Part shown: positions 42,766 through 51,963 of the stretch, one piece after another | Position numbering within the stretch: the first letter of the stretch is position 1 | Layout: every line of letters starts with the position of its first letter | Source: Rhizobium sp. NFR07 | GTDB lineage: Bacteria; Pseudomonadota; Alphaproteobacteria; Rhizobiales; Rhizobiaceae | DNA: 64,000 bases | NCBI RefSeq assembly: GCF_900111905.1 | Contig: NZ_FOKM01000003.1 | Coordinates: 310,001-374,000, forward strand | Reading direction: 5' to 3' | Notes under the pieces: model-generated | The model's database searches: none | Told to the model about the DNA's origin: nothing | Seen by the model: the letters and a program-made list of their open reading frames with translations, nothing else | Program-made: the position numbers and the translations under genes

Positions 42766-43650
42766 CTACGGTCTTGATGCCGCCGCCGTTTCCAGCGCGT
42801 CGACCGCGCGCTTCAGCTCGTCCTTGACGTGCTCTGACTCGTCAAGGATCTCCCGCGCACGCAGGAAATCCAGAACGCGAAAGCGGTTGACCTGCGGCCG
42901 CAGAAAAATGTGCGGCGAGTTGAGCTTCAGTTTGAGTGAAATGCTCGCCTGCATGGTGAGCTGGCTTGCGCCGAACAGGCTGTCTATGCGGCTCGGCGGA
43001 TGGGTGCCGTCGCCTTCAGGGGCACCGACGACATCGACGGCGATGACGACATCGGCCAATTCCAGCAACGGCTCGTAGGGAATGGGGTTCAGCACACCGC
43101 CATCGATCATCACCCGGCCGTTCACCCAGACAGGCATGAACAGGCCGGGGATGGCGGCTGATGCCGCGATTGCCTCGCGCAACTCGCCTGTCTCCAGCAC
43201 CACCTCCGCCTGGCCGTAATAGTCGGTCGCGGAAATCTTCAATGGGATGGCGAGATCGGCGAAATCCTGCGGGATTTCCGGCGGCAGGAAGGCTTCGAGG
43301 ATAAGCTCCAGGTTGAAATGGCCGAAGCGGAAGCCGCCGAGCTTGTCGCGCATCGAGGCAGGCCCAAGCGCCCAAAGACGGTTCAGCAGATAATTGCGGG
43401 TACCGACCGTCTGGAGCGTATAGTCCCGGATCTCGGCACCGCGCATGCCCGACGCCATGCCGGCGCCCATGATGGCGCCGATCGAGGAACCGGAAATCGC
43501 CACCGGCCGGATGCCGAGTTCGTCCAGCGCCTCGATGACGCTGATATGGGAAATGCCCCGCGCTCCACCGCCGCCGAAGGCCACCGCATAACGCAGACCG
43601 TTTACGGTCTTGTCTGCGTCGAGGTCTGGCAGGGTGATGCGGGTGTTCAT
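42766..43650 (-). CDS. Patatin-like phospholipase
   Basis: 294 residues. Serine/aspartate acyl hydrolase fold: oxyanion loop YAVAFGGGGARGISHISVIE (about residues 21-40), nucleophile in AISGSSIGAIMG (GxSxG) and catalytic Asp in VMIDGGVLNPIPY (DGG). The complete dyad predicts lipid acyl hydrolase activity, possibly on phospholipids or lysophospholipids. No signal peptide, so probably cytoplasmic or peripheral. The end lies 45 bases from the convergent lipoprotein gene; upstream are rsmD and the pseudouridine synthase. Confidence 0.9.
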   Translation of the reverse strand: MNTRITLPDLDADKTVNGLRYAVAFGGGGARGISHISVIEALDELGIRPVAISGSSIGAIMGAGMASGMRGAEIRDYTLQTVGTRNYLLNRLWALGPASMRDKLGGFRFGHFNLELILEAFLPPEIPQDFADLAIPLKISATDYYGQAEVVLETGELREAIAASAAIPGLFMPVWVNGRVMIDGGVLNPIPYEPLLELADVVIAVDVVGAPEGDGTHPPSRIDSLFGASQLTMQASISLKLKLNSPHIFLRPQVNRFRVLDFLRAREILDESEHVKDELKRAVDALETAAASRP

Positions 43651-43656
43651 GGATCG

Positions 43657-44217
43657 TCAGCCCGGCTCGTAGCGATAGAATTCCACACGAGTATCGCCGA
43701 ACATGCGGCTTTCCAGTGACCTAAAGACCGGATCGACGGCAAGCTCGACATCCGATCTTTCTTCCAGAACCACCAAAGCGCCCGGCACCAGCCATCCACC
43801 GGCATGGGCGGCGTAAAGCGCACGCTCACCGAGCTTCTGGCCATAGGGCGGGTCGGCGAAGAGGAAATTGAACGGCTCGATATTGCCGATCGTGCCGAGG
43901 CTGGTCGCATCCCGACGCAGGATGCGGGCGCGACCATGCAGGCCGAGACTGTCGATATTTTCCCACAGCAGCCCGCGGCCCTCGACGCCGTTCTCGACGA
44001 ACAGCGCCGTGCGACAGCCACGCGACAGCGCCTCGAGACCGACCGCGCCGGTACCGGCGAAAAGGTCGATCACGCGGGTGCCATCGAGCGCTTCCGGGTA
44101 GACATGGCCGATGATGTTGAACAGGCTTTCGCGCGTCCGGTCGATGGTCGGCCGGATGTCGTTCGTCTTCGGCGTGGCCAGGGCGCGGCCGCGGAATTCA
44201 CCCCCAACGATGCGCAT
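43657..44217 (-). CDS. rsmD: 16S rRNA (guanine966-N2)-methyltransferase
   Basis: 186 residues. Starts MRIVGGEFRGRALATP, followed by RPTIDRTRESLFNII, motif I DLFAGTGAVGLEALSRG and motif IV FADPPYG, all diagnostic of RsmD. Methylates G966 of 16S rRNA during 30S assembly using SAM. It follows the RluB-type gene with a 3-base gap, so the two rRNA modification enzymes are co-expressed; the patatin gene follows after 6 bases. Confidence 0.95.
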   Translation of the reverse strand: MRIVGGEFRGRALATPKTNDIRPTIDRTRESLFNIIGHVYPEALDGTRVIDLFAGTGAVGLEALSRGCRTALFVENGVEGRGLLWENIDSLGLHGRARILRRDATSLGTIGNIEPFNFLFADPPYGQKLGERALYAAHAGGWLVPGALVVLEERSDVELAVDPVFRSLESRMFGDTRVEFYRYEPG

Positions 44218-44220
44218 TAA

Positions 44221-46398
44221 TCAGCCCCTCGGCGTGCGCGGCTTGCCGGCAGGACGCCCGCCGGGCCTTCCACCGCCGCCAGCCGGGCGACCACCGGGCT
44301 TGCCGCCACCGGCACCGCCACGCGAACCGCCGCCGCCGGGCTTGCCGCCGAAACCTTTCGATCCACCGGGCTTGCCGCCGAAACCAGGCTTACCGCCGGA
44401 CGGCTTTCCACCAAATGGCTTGTCGCCCCTGGCGGGACGATCACCGAAGCTGCGTTCGCCTCTGCTGTCGTCCCGAGCGGGGCGATCACCACGTGGCGGC
44501 CGATCGGAGAACGAACGTTCGCCGCGACCTTCGCCACGGGGACGTTCCGAACGCCCCTCGCCTGCGAAGGAACGGGCCGGACGATCACCATCCTGGCGCG
44601 GCTTGCGGTCACCAAAGGACCGTTCACCGGAGGAGCGCTCGCCGCGGGGCTTGTCGCCATAGGGACGCTCACCGCGAGGCCCATCACCACGGGGCCTGTC
44701 GCCGCGCGGTCCGTCTCCACGCGGGCGGTCACGGAAATTACCTTCGCCACGGGGACGCTCGGAGCGTCCCTCGCCGGAGAAGGATTTCGCGCGCGCCGGG
44801 CGGTCGCCGTCTTCGCGGGGCTTGCGATCACCAAAGGATCTCTCACCCCTGGGTTTGTCACCGAAGCTGCGGTCGCCCCGCGGCTTATCGCCGAAGCCGC
44901 GATCGCTGCGGCCTTCGCGGTCTCCGAAACCGCGCTTGCCGCCGAAGTCCGACTTGTCGGGGCCGTCTGCGCGAATCCAGTCGCCTTCCTCGTCGGCTGC
45001 ACGATTGACCACGACGCGGCGGTCATTCTCCGGAGCCGGCTTCTTGAACAGCTGTTCCGCCTCGGCACGGGCCGAGGTCTTGCGTCCCCTGTCATCGGTG
45101 GTCGGGCGTGCGCCCGGGGCCATCCAGACATTGGTCGTGCGGCTGGTGCCCATCGGCGTGCGCTTCTTCGGCTTTTCGTCGCCGAAGTCGCGGTCCGCGG
45201 GCTTTGCGCCGAATTTTCCGGCCGGCTTGTCGAAGCTCTTGCGGTCGTCGCGGCGGCTGTCGGGCCGTTTCGTATCAAGGCGACCCAAGGCGCGCTCGCG
45301 GCGATCATCACGATCTCCGCTGCGAGCACCGCCACGGTCATTACCGCGCTCGTTCGCCCAGCCGCGCTCGGTCTTTTCGGCGCGCTGCGGCTTGTCGTCT
45401 TCGGCAACGCGCTCGTTATAGAGCGGCGCTTCGAAATTCGCTTTCGATTCGTCGATCAGGCGGGGCCCAAGCTGGTCGCGCAGGGTGCGGCCACGCACTT
45501 CGAGCACCTGGCCTTCCGGCAGGTCGCCGAGCTGGAACGGGCCGTAGGAGATGCGGATCAGGCGGTTAACCTCGAGACCAAGCGCGCCGAGCACGTTCTT
45601 GATCTCGCGGTTCTTGCCTTCGCGCAGACCCATGGTGATCCAGACGTTGCGGCCCTGGCTACGGTCGAGCGTTGCCTCGATCGAACCGTAGAGAACGCCG
45701 TCGACGGCAATGCCGTCCTTCAGCTTGTCCAGCGCTTCCTGATCAACCTCGCCATGGGCGCGCACGCGGTAGCGGCGCAGCCAGCCGGTGGTCGGCAGTT
45801 CCAGCGTCCGCGAAAGGCCACCGTCATTGGTGAGCAGCAGCAGGCCTTCGGTGTTGATGTCGAGGCGGCCGATGGAGAGAACACGTGGCAGTTCATCCGG
45901 CAGGTTGTCGAACACGGTCGGGCGGCCTTCCGGGTCGGAATTCGTCGTCACCAGGCCGCCCGGCTTGTGATAGAGCCACAGGCGCGTACGCTCCATGCCG
46001 CGGATCGGCGTGCCGTCGACCTCGATCTTGTCTTCGAGCGTCACATTGACGACCGGCGTATCGAGAAGCTTGCCGTTCAGCGTGACGCGGCCTTCCAGGA
46101 TCATCCGCTCGATGTCGCGGCGCGACGCCACGCCGACACGGGCGAGAAGCTTGGAAATACGCTCGGGCTTGCCGCCGCCCGCGGTCGGGGCCGCATCCGT
46201 CGCGAACTCTTCGCGCTTGGCCGACCTGACCGGCTTTCTAGGCGCAGAGTCATCCTTGGCGCGTGCCCTTGCCGGCGCCGCGGACTTGGATCCCGGCTTG
46301 GCACCGGACTTCGGTGCAGCCTTGCCTTCTGCCTTGGGCTTGATTTCGCGAACGAAGGGCTTGGCTTCGCCGCGCTTCGGCTTGTCTTTTGAATTCAT
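44221..46398 (-). CDS. RluB-type rRNA pseudouridine synthase with very long R/G-rich tail
   Basis: 725 residues, more than twice the usual 240-300. A basic K/A/P-rich N-terminus (1-70) precedes an S4 RNA-binding domain (about 72-130: ERISKLLARVGVASRRDIER). The pseudouridine synthase domain (about 135-300) has its catalytic Asp in GRLDINTEGLLLLTNDGG. From about 325 to the end the chain is a low-complexity tail of R, G, D, K, P and F with recurrent SFGDKPRGER/RPRGDGPRGD units and a GGKPGG-rich end. Such tails bind RNA or drive condensation. Expected activity: 23S rRNA U2605-type pseudouridylation. Start at the ATG before NSKDKPKRG. Confidence 0.88.
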   Translation of the reverse strand: MNSKDKPKRGEAKPFVREIKPKAEGKAAPKSGAKPGSKSAAPARARAKDDSAPRKPVRSAKREEFATDAAPTAGGGKPERISKLLARVGVASRRDIERMILEGRVTLNGKLLDTPVVNVTLEDKIEVDGTPIRGMERTRLWLYHKPGGLVTTNSDPEGRPTVFDNLPDELPRVLSIGRLDINTEGLLLLTNDGGLSRTLELPTTGWLRRYRVRAHGEVDQEALDKLKDGIAVDGVLYGSIEATLDRSQGRNVWITMGLREGKNREIKNVLGALGLEVNRLIRISYGPFQLGDLPEGQVLEVRGRTLRDQLGPRLIDESKANFEAPLYNERVAEDDKPQRAEKTERGWANERGNDRGGARSGDRDDRRERALGRLDTKRPDSRRDDRKSFDKPAGKFGAKPADRDFGDEKPKKRTPMGTSRTTNVWMAPGARPTTDDRGRKTSARAEAEQLFKKPAPENDRRVVVNRAADEEGDWIRADGPDKSDFGGKRGFGDREGRSDRGFGDKPRGDRSFGDKPRGERSFGDRKPREDGDRPARAKSFSGEGRSERPRGEGNFRDRPRGDGPRGDRPRGDGPRGERPYGDKPRGERSSGERSFGDRKPRQDGDRPARSFAGEGRSERPRGEGRGERSFSDRPPRGDRPARDDSRGERSFGDRPARGDKPFGGKPSGGKPGFGGKPGGSKGFGGKPGGGGSRGGAGGGKPGGRPAGGGGRPGGRPAGKPRTPRG
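44528..44880 (-). repeat. Internal coding repeat in the RluB-type tail
   Basis: A block at about 44528-44650 recurs at about 44741-44870 (offset 213-219 bases). Both encode GDRKPR-(E/Q)-DGDRPAR followed by SFxGEGRSERPRGEG. The copies have diverged at many third positions, so the repeat is not recent. Confidence 0.65.
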
Positions 46399-46545
46399 TT
46401 GTTGTTTGCCTGAAGCATGATGTCGACGGACAGTGCCGGACATCCGTGTTCGTGTTGATTAGAAGGACGCACGCCCGCATAGCGCGCTTCGTGTTGGATG
46501 CTTCCTACCAGTTCGAGCGATCCGGGTTAAGAGGAAATCGCCCAA

Positions 46546-47001
46546 ATGCCTAATACGGTCGGGTTCATGGATGCCGCCCTTTCAGAAGCCAGGAATGCGG
46601 CGGCACGCGGAGAGGTTCCGGTGGGTGCCGTCCTCGTGATCGACGGGACGATCGTTGCGCGATCGGGAAACCGTACCCGGGCCGACAATGACGTGACCGC
46701 CCATGCCGAGATCGCCGTCATTCGCGAGGCCGCCGAAAAGCTCGGCGCGGAACGGCTAAGCGGGGCGGATCTGTATGTGACGCTGGAACCCTGCACCATG
46801 TGCGCCGGAGCCATTTCCTTTGCCCGTATCCGCCGGCTTTATTACGGCGCGAACGATCCGAAGGGTGGCGCGGTGGAAAGCGGCGTGCGGTTCTTTTCGC
46901 AACCGACCTGCCATCATGCGCCGGATGTCTATTCCTGCATCGGTGAAAAGGCCGCCGCGGACCTTCTCACAAGCTTCTTCCGCGAACGGCGTGAAAAATA
47001 A
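46546..47001 (+). CDS. tadA: tRNA-specific adenosine deaminase
   Basis: 151 residues. Zn-dependent deaminase converting A34 to inosine in tRNA(Arg) wobble positions. Zinc/catalytic motifs: TAHAEIAVIREAA (His and Glu, about residues 52-64) and LEPCTMCAGAISFARI (PCxxC). Divergent from the RluB-type gene. The C-terminus ends in the basic SFFRERREK helix typical of TadA. Confidence 0.94.
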   Translation: MPNTVGFMDAALSEARNAAARGEVPVGAVLVIDGTIVARSGNRTRADNDVTAHAEIAVIREAAEKLGAERLSGADLYVTLEPCTMCAGAISFARIRRLYYGANDPKGGAVESGVRFFSQPTCHHAPDVYSCIGEKAAADLLTSFFRERREK

Positions 47002-47073
47002 GGGAGGTTGCCGAAAGATGCCGGCAAGCCGCTGCCGACCGGTGTCCACCGGCCAGCGTTTAGCAACCGGCTA

Positions 47074-47709
47074 TTACTGGAAAGGCTTCCACCAGGAAGA
47101 ACCGCCGGTGCCGGCAGCCTGGGCTTCCTTCTTGCGGCGCGCTTCCTTCTTGCTCTCGGGCTCGCCGAGATCGGTCAGCGTGCCGGCATCGGCCGAGCGA
47201 TATTCAGCCGGCGGCTCCGACAGCGAACGGCGACGTGCGGTCACGTCGGTGGTCTCGGCATTCTGCCTCGCCTGACGGAAGGCTTCCCACTTTTCCGTTT
47301 CGGTCATCTGCCCAGCCTGGCCGCGGCCAGTGAGAAGCGGCGAACGGTAGTTCTGGTTCTTCTCGTTGTCCTCGGCTTCCTGGCGCAGGCGCGCACGGGT
47401 TTCTTCCGGAGACTCGACCCAGTTTGGATTGTTTTCGCGATTGGCAAGCGACTGCTGCGGTGCAGGCAGGCTGCCGGCCTGCTGCTGGCCAGCGACGACC
47501 AGCTGCGGACGCGGATTGTAGCGGATCTTTGCCTTGTCCTCGTCCCGGCCGCTGCCCAGTGCAACGGCAGCGCCAAGGTCATCGCCAAGCTGCGCCATTG
47601 CCGGCTTGTCTGTGCCGTAAGTCGGCCCCATGCAGCCGGAGAGTGTCACGGTCGCAGCCAGTATGCCGGCCGCGGTCATGGCCATGCGCAACGCTTTTGT
47701 CGTTTCCAT
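47074..47709 (-). CDS. Conserved hypothetical lipoprotein
   Basis: 211 residues. Lipobox VTLSGC (acylated Cys about residue 26) after a short basic signal. The mature chain is hydrophilic and low in secondary-structure signals: Gln/Asn-rich middle (AGQQQAGSLPAPQQSLANRE), charged helix (ETRARLRQEAEDNEKNQN) and a C-terminal GSSWWKPF. It resembles small rhizobial lipoproteins of unknown function encoded next to ileS. Convergent with tadA. Confidence 0.75.
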   Translation of the reverse strand: METTKALRMAMTAAGILAATVTLSGCMGPTYGTDKPAMAQLGDDLGAAVALGSGRDEDKAKIRYNPRPQLVVAGQQQAGSLPAPQQSLANRENNPNWVESPEETRARLRQEAEDNEKNQNYRSPLLTGRGQAGQMTETEKWEAFRQARQNAETTDVTARRRSLSEPPAEYRSADAGTLTDLGEPESKKEARRKKEAQAAGTGGSSWWKPFQ

Positions 47710-47847
47710 CAAACCCCTACCACAAGCGCCCGCCTCGACGCCTCAGAGACTATTATTCATCGACCTGACGTATAAATCCGGCCAATTTCAGGCAGGAATA
47801 CCGGATGACGCGGGCGAGCGCAATCATCCGGCAGTATTTCGGAAGCT

Positions 47848-50760
47848 TCAGAGCCGGCCGAGCTTGGCCAGTTCCGTGAGTGCCGCGGCATCACGCGCCG
47901 AGACGTCCGGCCAGGCCGGATCGGAGCCGACATCGGTCGTCACCCGCCAGGAACGGGCACATTTGGTGCCCTCCGCAAGCGTCGGCTCGACGGCCACGCC
48001 CGGCACTTCGGGCAGGCGGAAGGCCTGATCCGGGCCATCACCTGACGTGATCGTGATGGCCGAAGTGATGCAGGTTTCCTCGAATTCGAGGCCTTCCAAC
48101 GCCTTGAGGAGTTCCGCGTCAGCAACGTAGACGACCGGCGCCGCTTCCAGCGACGAGCCGATGCGCTTGTCCTTGCGCTCGATCTCGAGCGCACCGGTGA
48201 CGACGGAACGGACCTTGCGGATCTTCACCCACTTCTCGGCAACCGCATCGTTCTTCCATTCGGCCGGGATAGCCGGGAACTGTTCCAGATGCACCGAAAC
48301 CGCTTCCGGCTTCAGCGACAACCAGGCCTCCTCCGTGGTGAACGGCAGCATCGGCGCGAGCCAGGTGACAGTCGCTTCGAAGATCTTGCGAATGACGGCG
48401 AGCGAGGCTCGACGGCGCAGGCTCGACGGCGCGTCGCAATAAAGCGCGTCCTTGCGGATGTCGAAGTAGAAGGCCGAGAGTTCGATATTGGCAAAATCGA
48501 TCAGCGCGCGGGCGATCTTCTTGAATTCGAACGCGTCATAACCTTCGCGCACGAGCTTATCGAGCTCATGCAAGCGATGCAGCATCAGCTTTTCGAGTTC
48601 GGGAAGCTCCGCATAGGCGATTTCCTCGCCTTCGTCATGGGCGAGCGTGCCGAGCATCCAGCGGATGGTGTTGCGCAGCTTGCGGTACGCATCGACATTG
48701 GTCTGGATGATCGTCTTGCCGAGACGCTGGTCTTCCCAATAGTCGGTGGTCATGACCCAGAGACGCAGGATATCGGCACCGGCATCCTTCATCACGTCCT
48801 GCGGGGACACGACGTTGCCGAGCGACTTCGACATCTTCTGGCCCTTCTCATCCATGGTGAAACCATGGGTGACGACCGTGTCATAGGGCGCGCGGCCACG
48901 GGTGGCAGCCGATTCCAGCAGCGACGAATGGAACCAGCCGCGATGCTGGTCGGAGCCTTCGAGATAGACGTCGGCCGGCCATCTCAGGTCCGGGCGGTCT
49001 TCCAGCGTGAACGTGTGGGTGGAGCCCGAGTCGAACCAGACATCGAGGATGTCCATGACCTGCGTCCACTTGCCGTGGTCGTGGCCATTGCCGAGGAACC
49101 GTTTCTTGGCGCCCTCGGCGAACCAGGCATCGGCACCTTCGGCATCGAAGGCTTCGAGGATGCGCTTGTTGACCTCTTCGTCTTGCAGGACATTGCCTTC
49201 CTCATCGGCAAACACGCAGATCGGGACGCCCCAGGCGCGCTGACGGGAGAGAACCCAGTCCGGGCGCTGCTCGATCATGGCGCGAAGGCGGTTCTGGCCG
49301 GCTGCCGGCACGAAACGGGTGTCGTCGATCGCCGACAGCGCGCGGGTGCGCAGCGTCGTGCCGTCCTTCAGGTCCTTGTCCATATAGACGAACCATTGCG
49401 GCGTGTTGCGGAAGATGATCGGCTTCTTGGAGCGCCAGGAATGCGGATACTGGTGCTTCAGGCGGCCACGGGCGAAGAGAGCGTTGCGCTCGATCAGCGC
49501 CTTGATGACGCGGTCGTTGGCATCGCCCTTCTTGCCGTTGTCGTCCATGACGCGGGCGCCCTCGAAACCGGGGGCGTCAGCGGTGTAGGTGCCGCTATCG
49601 TCGACCGGGAACGGGATGCGCGTGTCGATGCCACGGGCTTCGAGTTCCTTGGCGCCCGACATCCAGGCATCAAAGTCTTCGCGGCCGTGGGATGGGGCGG
49701 TATGGACGAAACCGGTACCGGCGTCGTCAGTGACGTGATCGCCAGCGAGAAGCGGGACGGCAAAATCGTAGCCGCCGCCGAGACCCTTGAGGGGATGCGC
49801 AGCCGTGATCGACGCCAATTCGTCGGCGGATACATCGCGCAGACGCTTGTATTCGAGCTTCGACTTCTTGAACGACTCTTCGGCCAGCGCATCGGCAAAA
49901 ATCAGCTTCTCACCCGGACGCGGCCCAAAATCGTTCTCGGCTGCCGTGACTTCGTAAAGGCCGTAAGCGACCTTCGGCGAATAGGCGATGGCGCGATTCC
50001 CGGGGATAGTCCACGGGGTAGTCGTCCAGATGACGATGTGGGCATCAGCCAGTTCGCCAGCCCCATCATCCACCGGGAACTTCACCCAGATCGTGTCGCT
50101 CTCGTAGTCGTGGTACTCGACTTCGGCTTCCGCCAGCGCCGTGCGCTCGACCACCGACCACATGATCGGCTTCGAACCGCGATAGAGCTGGCCGCTCATG
50201 GCGATCTTCAGCAGTTCGCCGGCGATGCGGCTTTCCGCGTGGAAGTTCATCGTCAGATACGGGTTGTCGAAATCGCCGACGATGCCGAGGCGCTTGAATT
50301 CGTCGCCCTGGATCTTGATCCACTTCTCGGCATAGGCGCGGCATTCCTTGCGGAATTCGATCATCGCGTCCGGCTGCTTCAGGTCGGGCTTGGCCTTGCC
50401 CTTGGCGCGGTAATTTTCTTCCTCGATCTTCCACTCGATCGGCAGGCCGTGGCAATCCCAGCCCGGAACGTAGTTCGAGTCATAACCGCGCATCTGGAAC
50501 GAGCGGGTGATGACGTCTTTCAGGATCTTGTTCAACGCATGGCCGATATGGATGTTGCCGTTGGCATAGGGAGGGCCATCGTGCAGCACAAACTTTTCGC
50601 GGCCGGCGGCGGAAGCGCGCAGCTTCTTGTAAAGGTCCATCTGCTGCCAGCGGGCAACGGTTTCCGGCTCCTTCTGCGGCAGGCCGGCGCGCATGGGGAA
50701 TTCGGTCTCGGGCAGATAGAGGGTCTTCGAGTAATCGAGTTTTTCAGCTGTATCGGTCAT
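47848..50760 (-). CDS. ileS: Isoleucyl-tRNA synthetase
   Basis: 970-residue class I aminoacyl-tRNA synthetase. HIGH signature as [15 protein letters not shown] (about residues 68-82), KMSKS loop as [15 protein letters not shown] (about 635-650), large editing domain (about 200-400) with [16 protein letters not shown], and a C-terminal anticodon-binding domain. No C-terminal zinc finger of the E. coli kind is visible. Normal length. The start [14 protein letters not shown] is the second of two close ATGs. Confidence 0.96.
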   Translation of the reverse strand: MTDTAEKLDYSKTLYLPETEFPMRAGLPQKEPETVARWQQMDLYKKLRASAAGREKFVLHDGPPYANGNIHIGHALNKILKDVITRSFQMRGYDSNYVPGWDCHGLPIEWKIEEENYRAKGKAKPDLKQPDAMIEFRKECRAYAEKWIKIQGDEFKRLGIVGDFDNPYLTMNFHAESRIAGELLKIAMSGQLYRGSKPIMWSVVERTALAEAEVEYHDYESDTIWVKFPVDDGAGELADAHIVIWTTTPWTIPGNRAIAYSPKVAYGLYEVTAAENDFGPRPGEKLIFADALAEESFKKSKLEYKRLRDVSADELASITAAHPLKGLGGGYDFAVPLLAGDHVTDDAGTGFVHTAPSHGREDFDAWMSGAKELEARGIDTRIPFPVDDSGTYTADAPGFEGARVMDDNGKKGDANDRVIKALIERNALFARGRLKHQYPHSWRSKKPIIFRNTPQWFVYMDKDLKDGTTLRTRALSAIDDTRFVPAAGQNRLRAMIEQRPDWVLSRQRAWGVPICVFADEEGNVLQDEEVNKRILEAFDAEGADAWFAEGAKKRFLGNGHDHGKWTQVMDILDVWFDSGSTHTFTLEDRPDLRWPADVYLEGSDQHRGWFHSSLLESAATRGRAPYDTVVTHGFTMDEKGQKMSKSLGNVVSPQDVMKDAGADILRLWVMTTDYWEDQRLGKTIIQTNVDAYRKLRNTIRWMLGTLAHDEGEEIAYAELPELEKLMLHRLHELDKLVREGYDAFEFKKIARALIDFANIELSAFYFDIRKDALYCDAPSSLRRRASLAVIRKIFEATVTWLAPMLPFTTEEAWLSLKPEAVSVHLEQFPAIPAEWKNDAVAEKWVKIRKVRSVVTGALEIERKDKRIGSSLEAAPVVYVADAELLKALEGLEFEETCITSAITITSGDGPDQAFRLPEVPGVAVEPTLAEGTKCARSWRVTTDVGSDPAWPDVSARDAAALTELAKLGRL

Positions 50761-51162
50761 GTCGGGCAATCGTCTCTGGCGCCGGCAAAGGGGGCGCGAT
50801 GCGGATTTTTAGGAATTCGGTGGCGGAGGCGCGATTTTTACATGCGCCAAGATCCCGGACCTTCCCGCAGCTCGATTAAGCCGCGCGGAAAGCCGGGCCG
50901 ATAATTCGTATGATCATCTTCTCGATGATCCTAGCCGAAATCTGGGCCGACCGGAAATCTGTCATGGACGCGGTTATTACGGGTTTTTGAAGCGGAAAGG
51001 AAGACGGATTATCCAGCCATTCGGACAGCGCGCTCATTTGACGATCTGGCCAACGGCCGGGCGTTGCCTTCACATCCGAAAGCCCAAGCGGCCGGACGCC
51101 TGAGAGATATCGACAGCGCTATCCGGCCGGCGGTGCCGCGAAACGACATCGCACCCGGCAGT
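50761..51162. other. Intergenic region ileS / BrnA-like gene (402 bp)
   Basis: No supported gene. A hairpin GGCGC-N11-GCGCC lies near 50834-50854 in the expected ileS leader. A 53-codon minus-strand frame at 50876-51037 (ends PAFRAA) shows no recognisable feature. Confidence 0.5.
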
Positions 51163-51447
51163 TCAATCCTTCGGGTTCGCAGCCATCACTGCCCGCAGCG
51201 CATCGTTGATGCGATCCTGCCAGCCGGGGCCGTCCTCCTGGAAATATTCAAGCACCGCGCTGTCGAGCTTCAGGGACACGAGTTCCTTCGTCTGCGGCAG
51301 AGCACGCTTCTCGACCGCCGGTGCGGCGGCGGTCTTCTTTGCCGGCTTGAACAGGGCTTCGGCGGCATCCAAGGGGTTTGCGGGCCTGCGCGGGGTCGTA
51401 GCCAAGGGATCATCCTCCGTTGCTTGCCGACCAAGGTCGGCCGTCAT
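51163..51447 (-). CDS. BrnA-like antitoxin-family protein, without partner
   Basis: 94 residues. The C-terminal half (ELVSLKLDSAVLEYFQEDGP, then GWQDRINDALRAVMAAN) matches the BrnA/ribbon-helix-helix family in its 'LDxDVLxxFxxxGPGWQxRIN' layout. The N-terminal part is a disordered PRRPANPLDAAEALFKP segment. The usual brnT toxin gene directly upstream is missing: upstream is the divergent DUF1902 gene. It probably acts as a DNA-binding protein outside a toxin-antitoxin context. Confidence 0.68.
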   Translation of the reverse strand: MTADLGRQATEDDPLATTPRRPANPLDAAEALFKPAKKTAAAPAVEKRALPQTKELVSLKLDSAVLEYFQEDGPGWQDRINDALRAVMAANPKD

Positions 51448-51509
51448 TGCCGACGACCAATGACAGATATATAGCTTGTGCGAAACCACCGATTTCCTGA
51501 TTGGACGCT

Positions 51510-51761
51510 ATGAAAAGAACATTCTTCGTCAGAGCCGTCTGGGATGCCGAGGCCAAGATCTTCTATTCCGAAAGCGATATAGAAGGCCTTCATATCGAGG
51601 CTTCGAGCGTGGACGCATTCGAGGAGGTCATGTTTGACGCGGCGATCGACCTGATCGTCGCAAACCACATGTCAGCGGCCGACCTGGCCGACACGCCCAT
51701 GAGAGAACTCATTCCCGCGATCCTCTGGGAGAGACCCGTCGGCGCCCCGGCCGCCGCCTGA
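51510..51761 (+). CDS. DUF1902-domain (HicB-like) antitoxin candidate
   Basis: 83 residues: MKRTFFVRAVWDAEAKIFYS, then SDIEGLHIEASSVDAFEEVM and LIPAILWERP. This is the DUF1902 layout, a partial RNase H-like fold related to HicB antitoxins. The gene is followed after one base by a broken hicA-type toxin gene. A TTG three codons upstream is in frame. With its toxin inactivated it may persist as a regulator or be decaying. Confidence 0.72.
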   Translation: MKRTFFVRAVWDAEAKIFYSESDIEGLHIEASSVDAFEEVMFDAAIDLIVANHMSAADLADTPMRELIPAILWERPVGAPAAA

Positions 51762-51762
51762 G

Positions 51763-51960
51763 ATGGTCGACGGTTTCCACAAGACGGTCCGCGAAATCAT
51801 ATCTTAACTCGGCGACGAGTACCTGATCAATGCGAAGGGGTCGCACGAAAAGTGGCGATCACCGGAGACAGGCAAGATACTACTCGTGCCGCGCAATCTC
51901 CAAAGCCGGCACACGGCGAATTCCATACTGAAAGATGCGGGTTCAGACACGCGTCTCTGA
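51763..51960 (+). pseudogene. hicA-type mRNA interferase gene broken by one stop codon
   Basis: ATG directly after the DUF1902 stop. Translation gives MVDGFHKTVREIIS, then TAA at 51805-51807 (codon 15), then LGDEYLINAKGSHEKWRSPE, TGKILLVPRNLQSRHTANSI and LKDAGSDTRL to TGA at 51958-51960. The post-stop part is the classic HicA/YcfA pattern: the catalytic His in GSHEKW (codon 28) and the VPR..SRHTAN.ILKDAG ending are intact. One base change to restore a Leu/Tyr-type codon would reopen the 65-codon frame. No good internal start is present downstream of the stop. Confidence 0.82.
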
Positions 51961-51963
51961 GAC

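Noticed and set aside
44217..45407. 396-codon open frame on the minus strand overlapping the RluB-type tail, and another on the plus strand (44111-44662)
   Set aside because: They arise from the biased R/G/P/D codons of the tail; their translations are low-complexity without any domain, and the RluB frame is continuous with a clear catalytic domain.
48289..50904. 871-codon plus-strand frame opposite ileS
   Set aside because: Long antisense frames are common opposite GC-rich genes; ileS is unmistakable.
50876..51037. 53-codon minus-strand frame in the ileS/BrnA interval
   Set aside because: No homology-like pattern, signal, or convincing ribosome-binding site.
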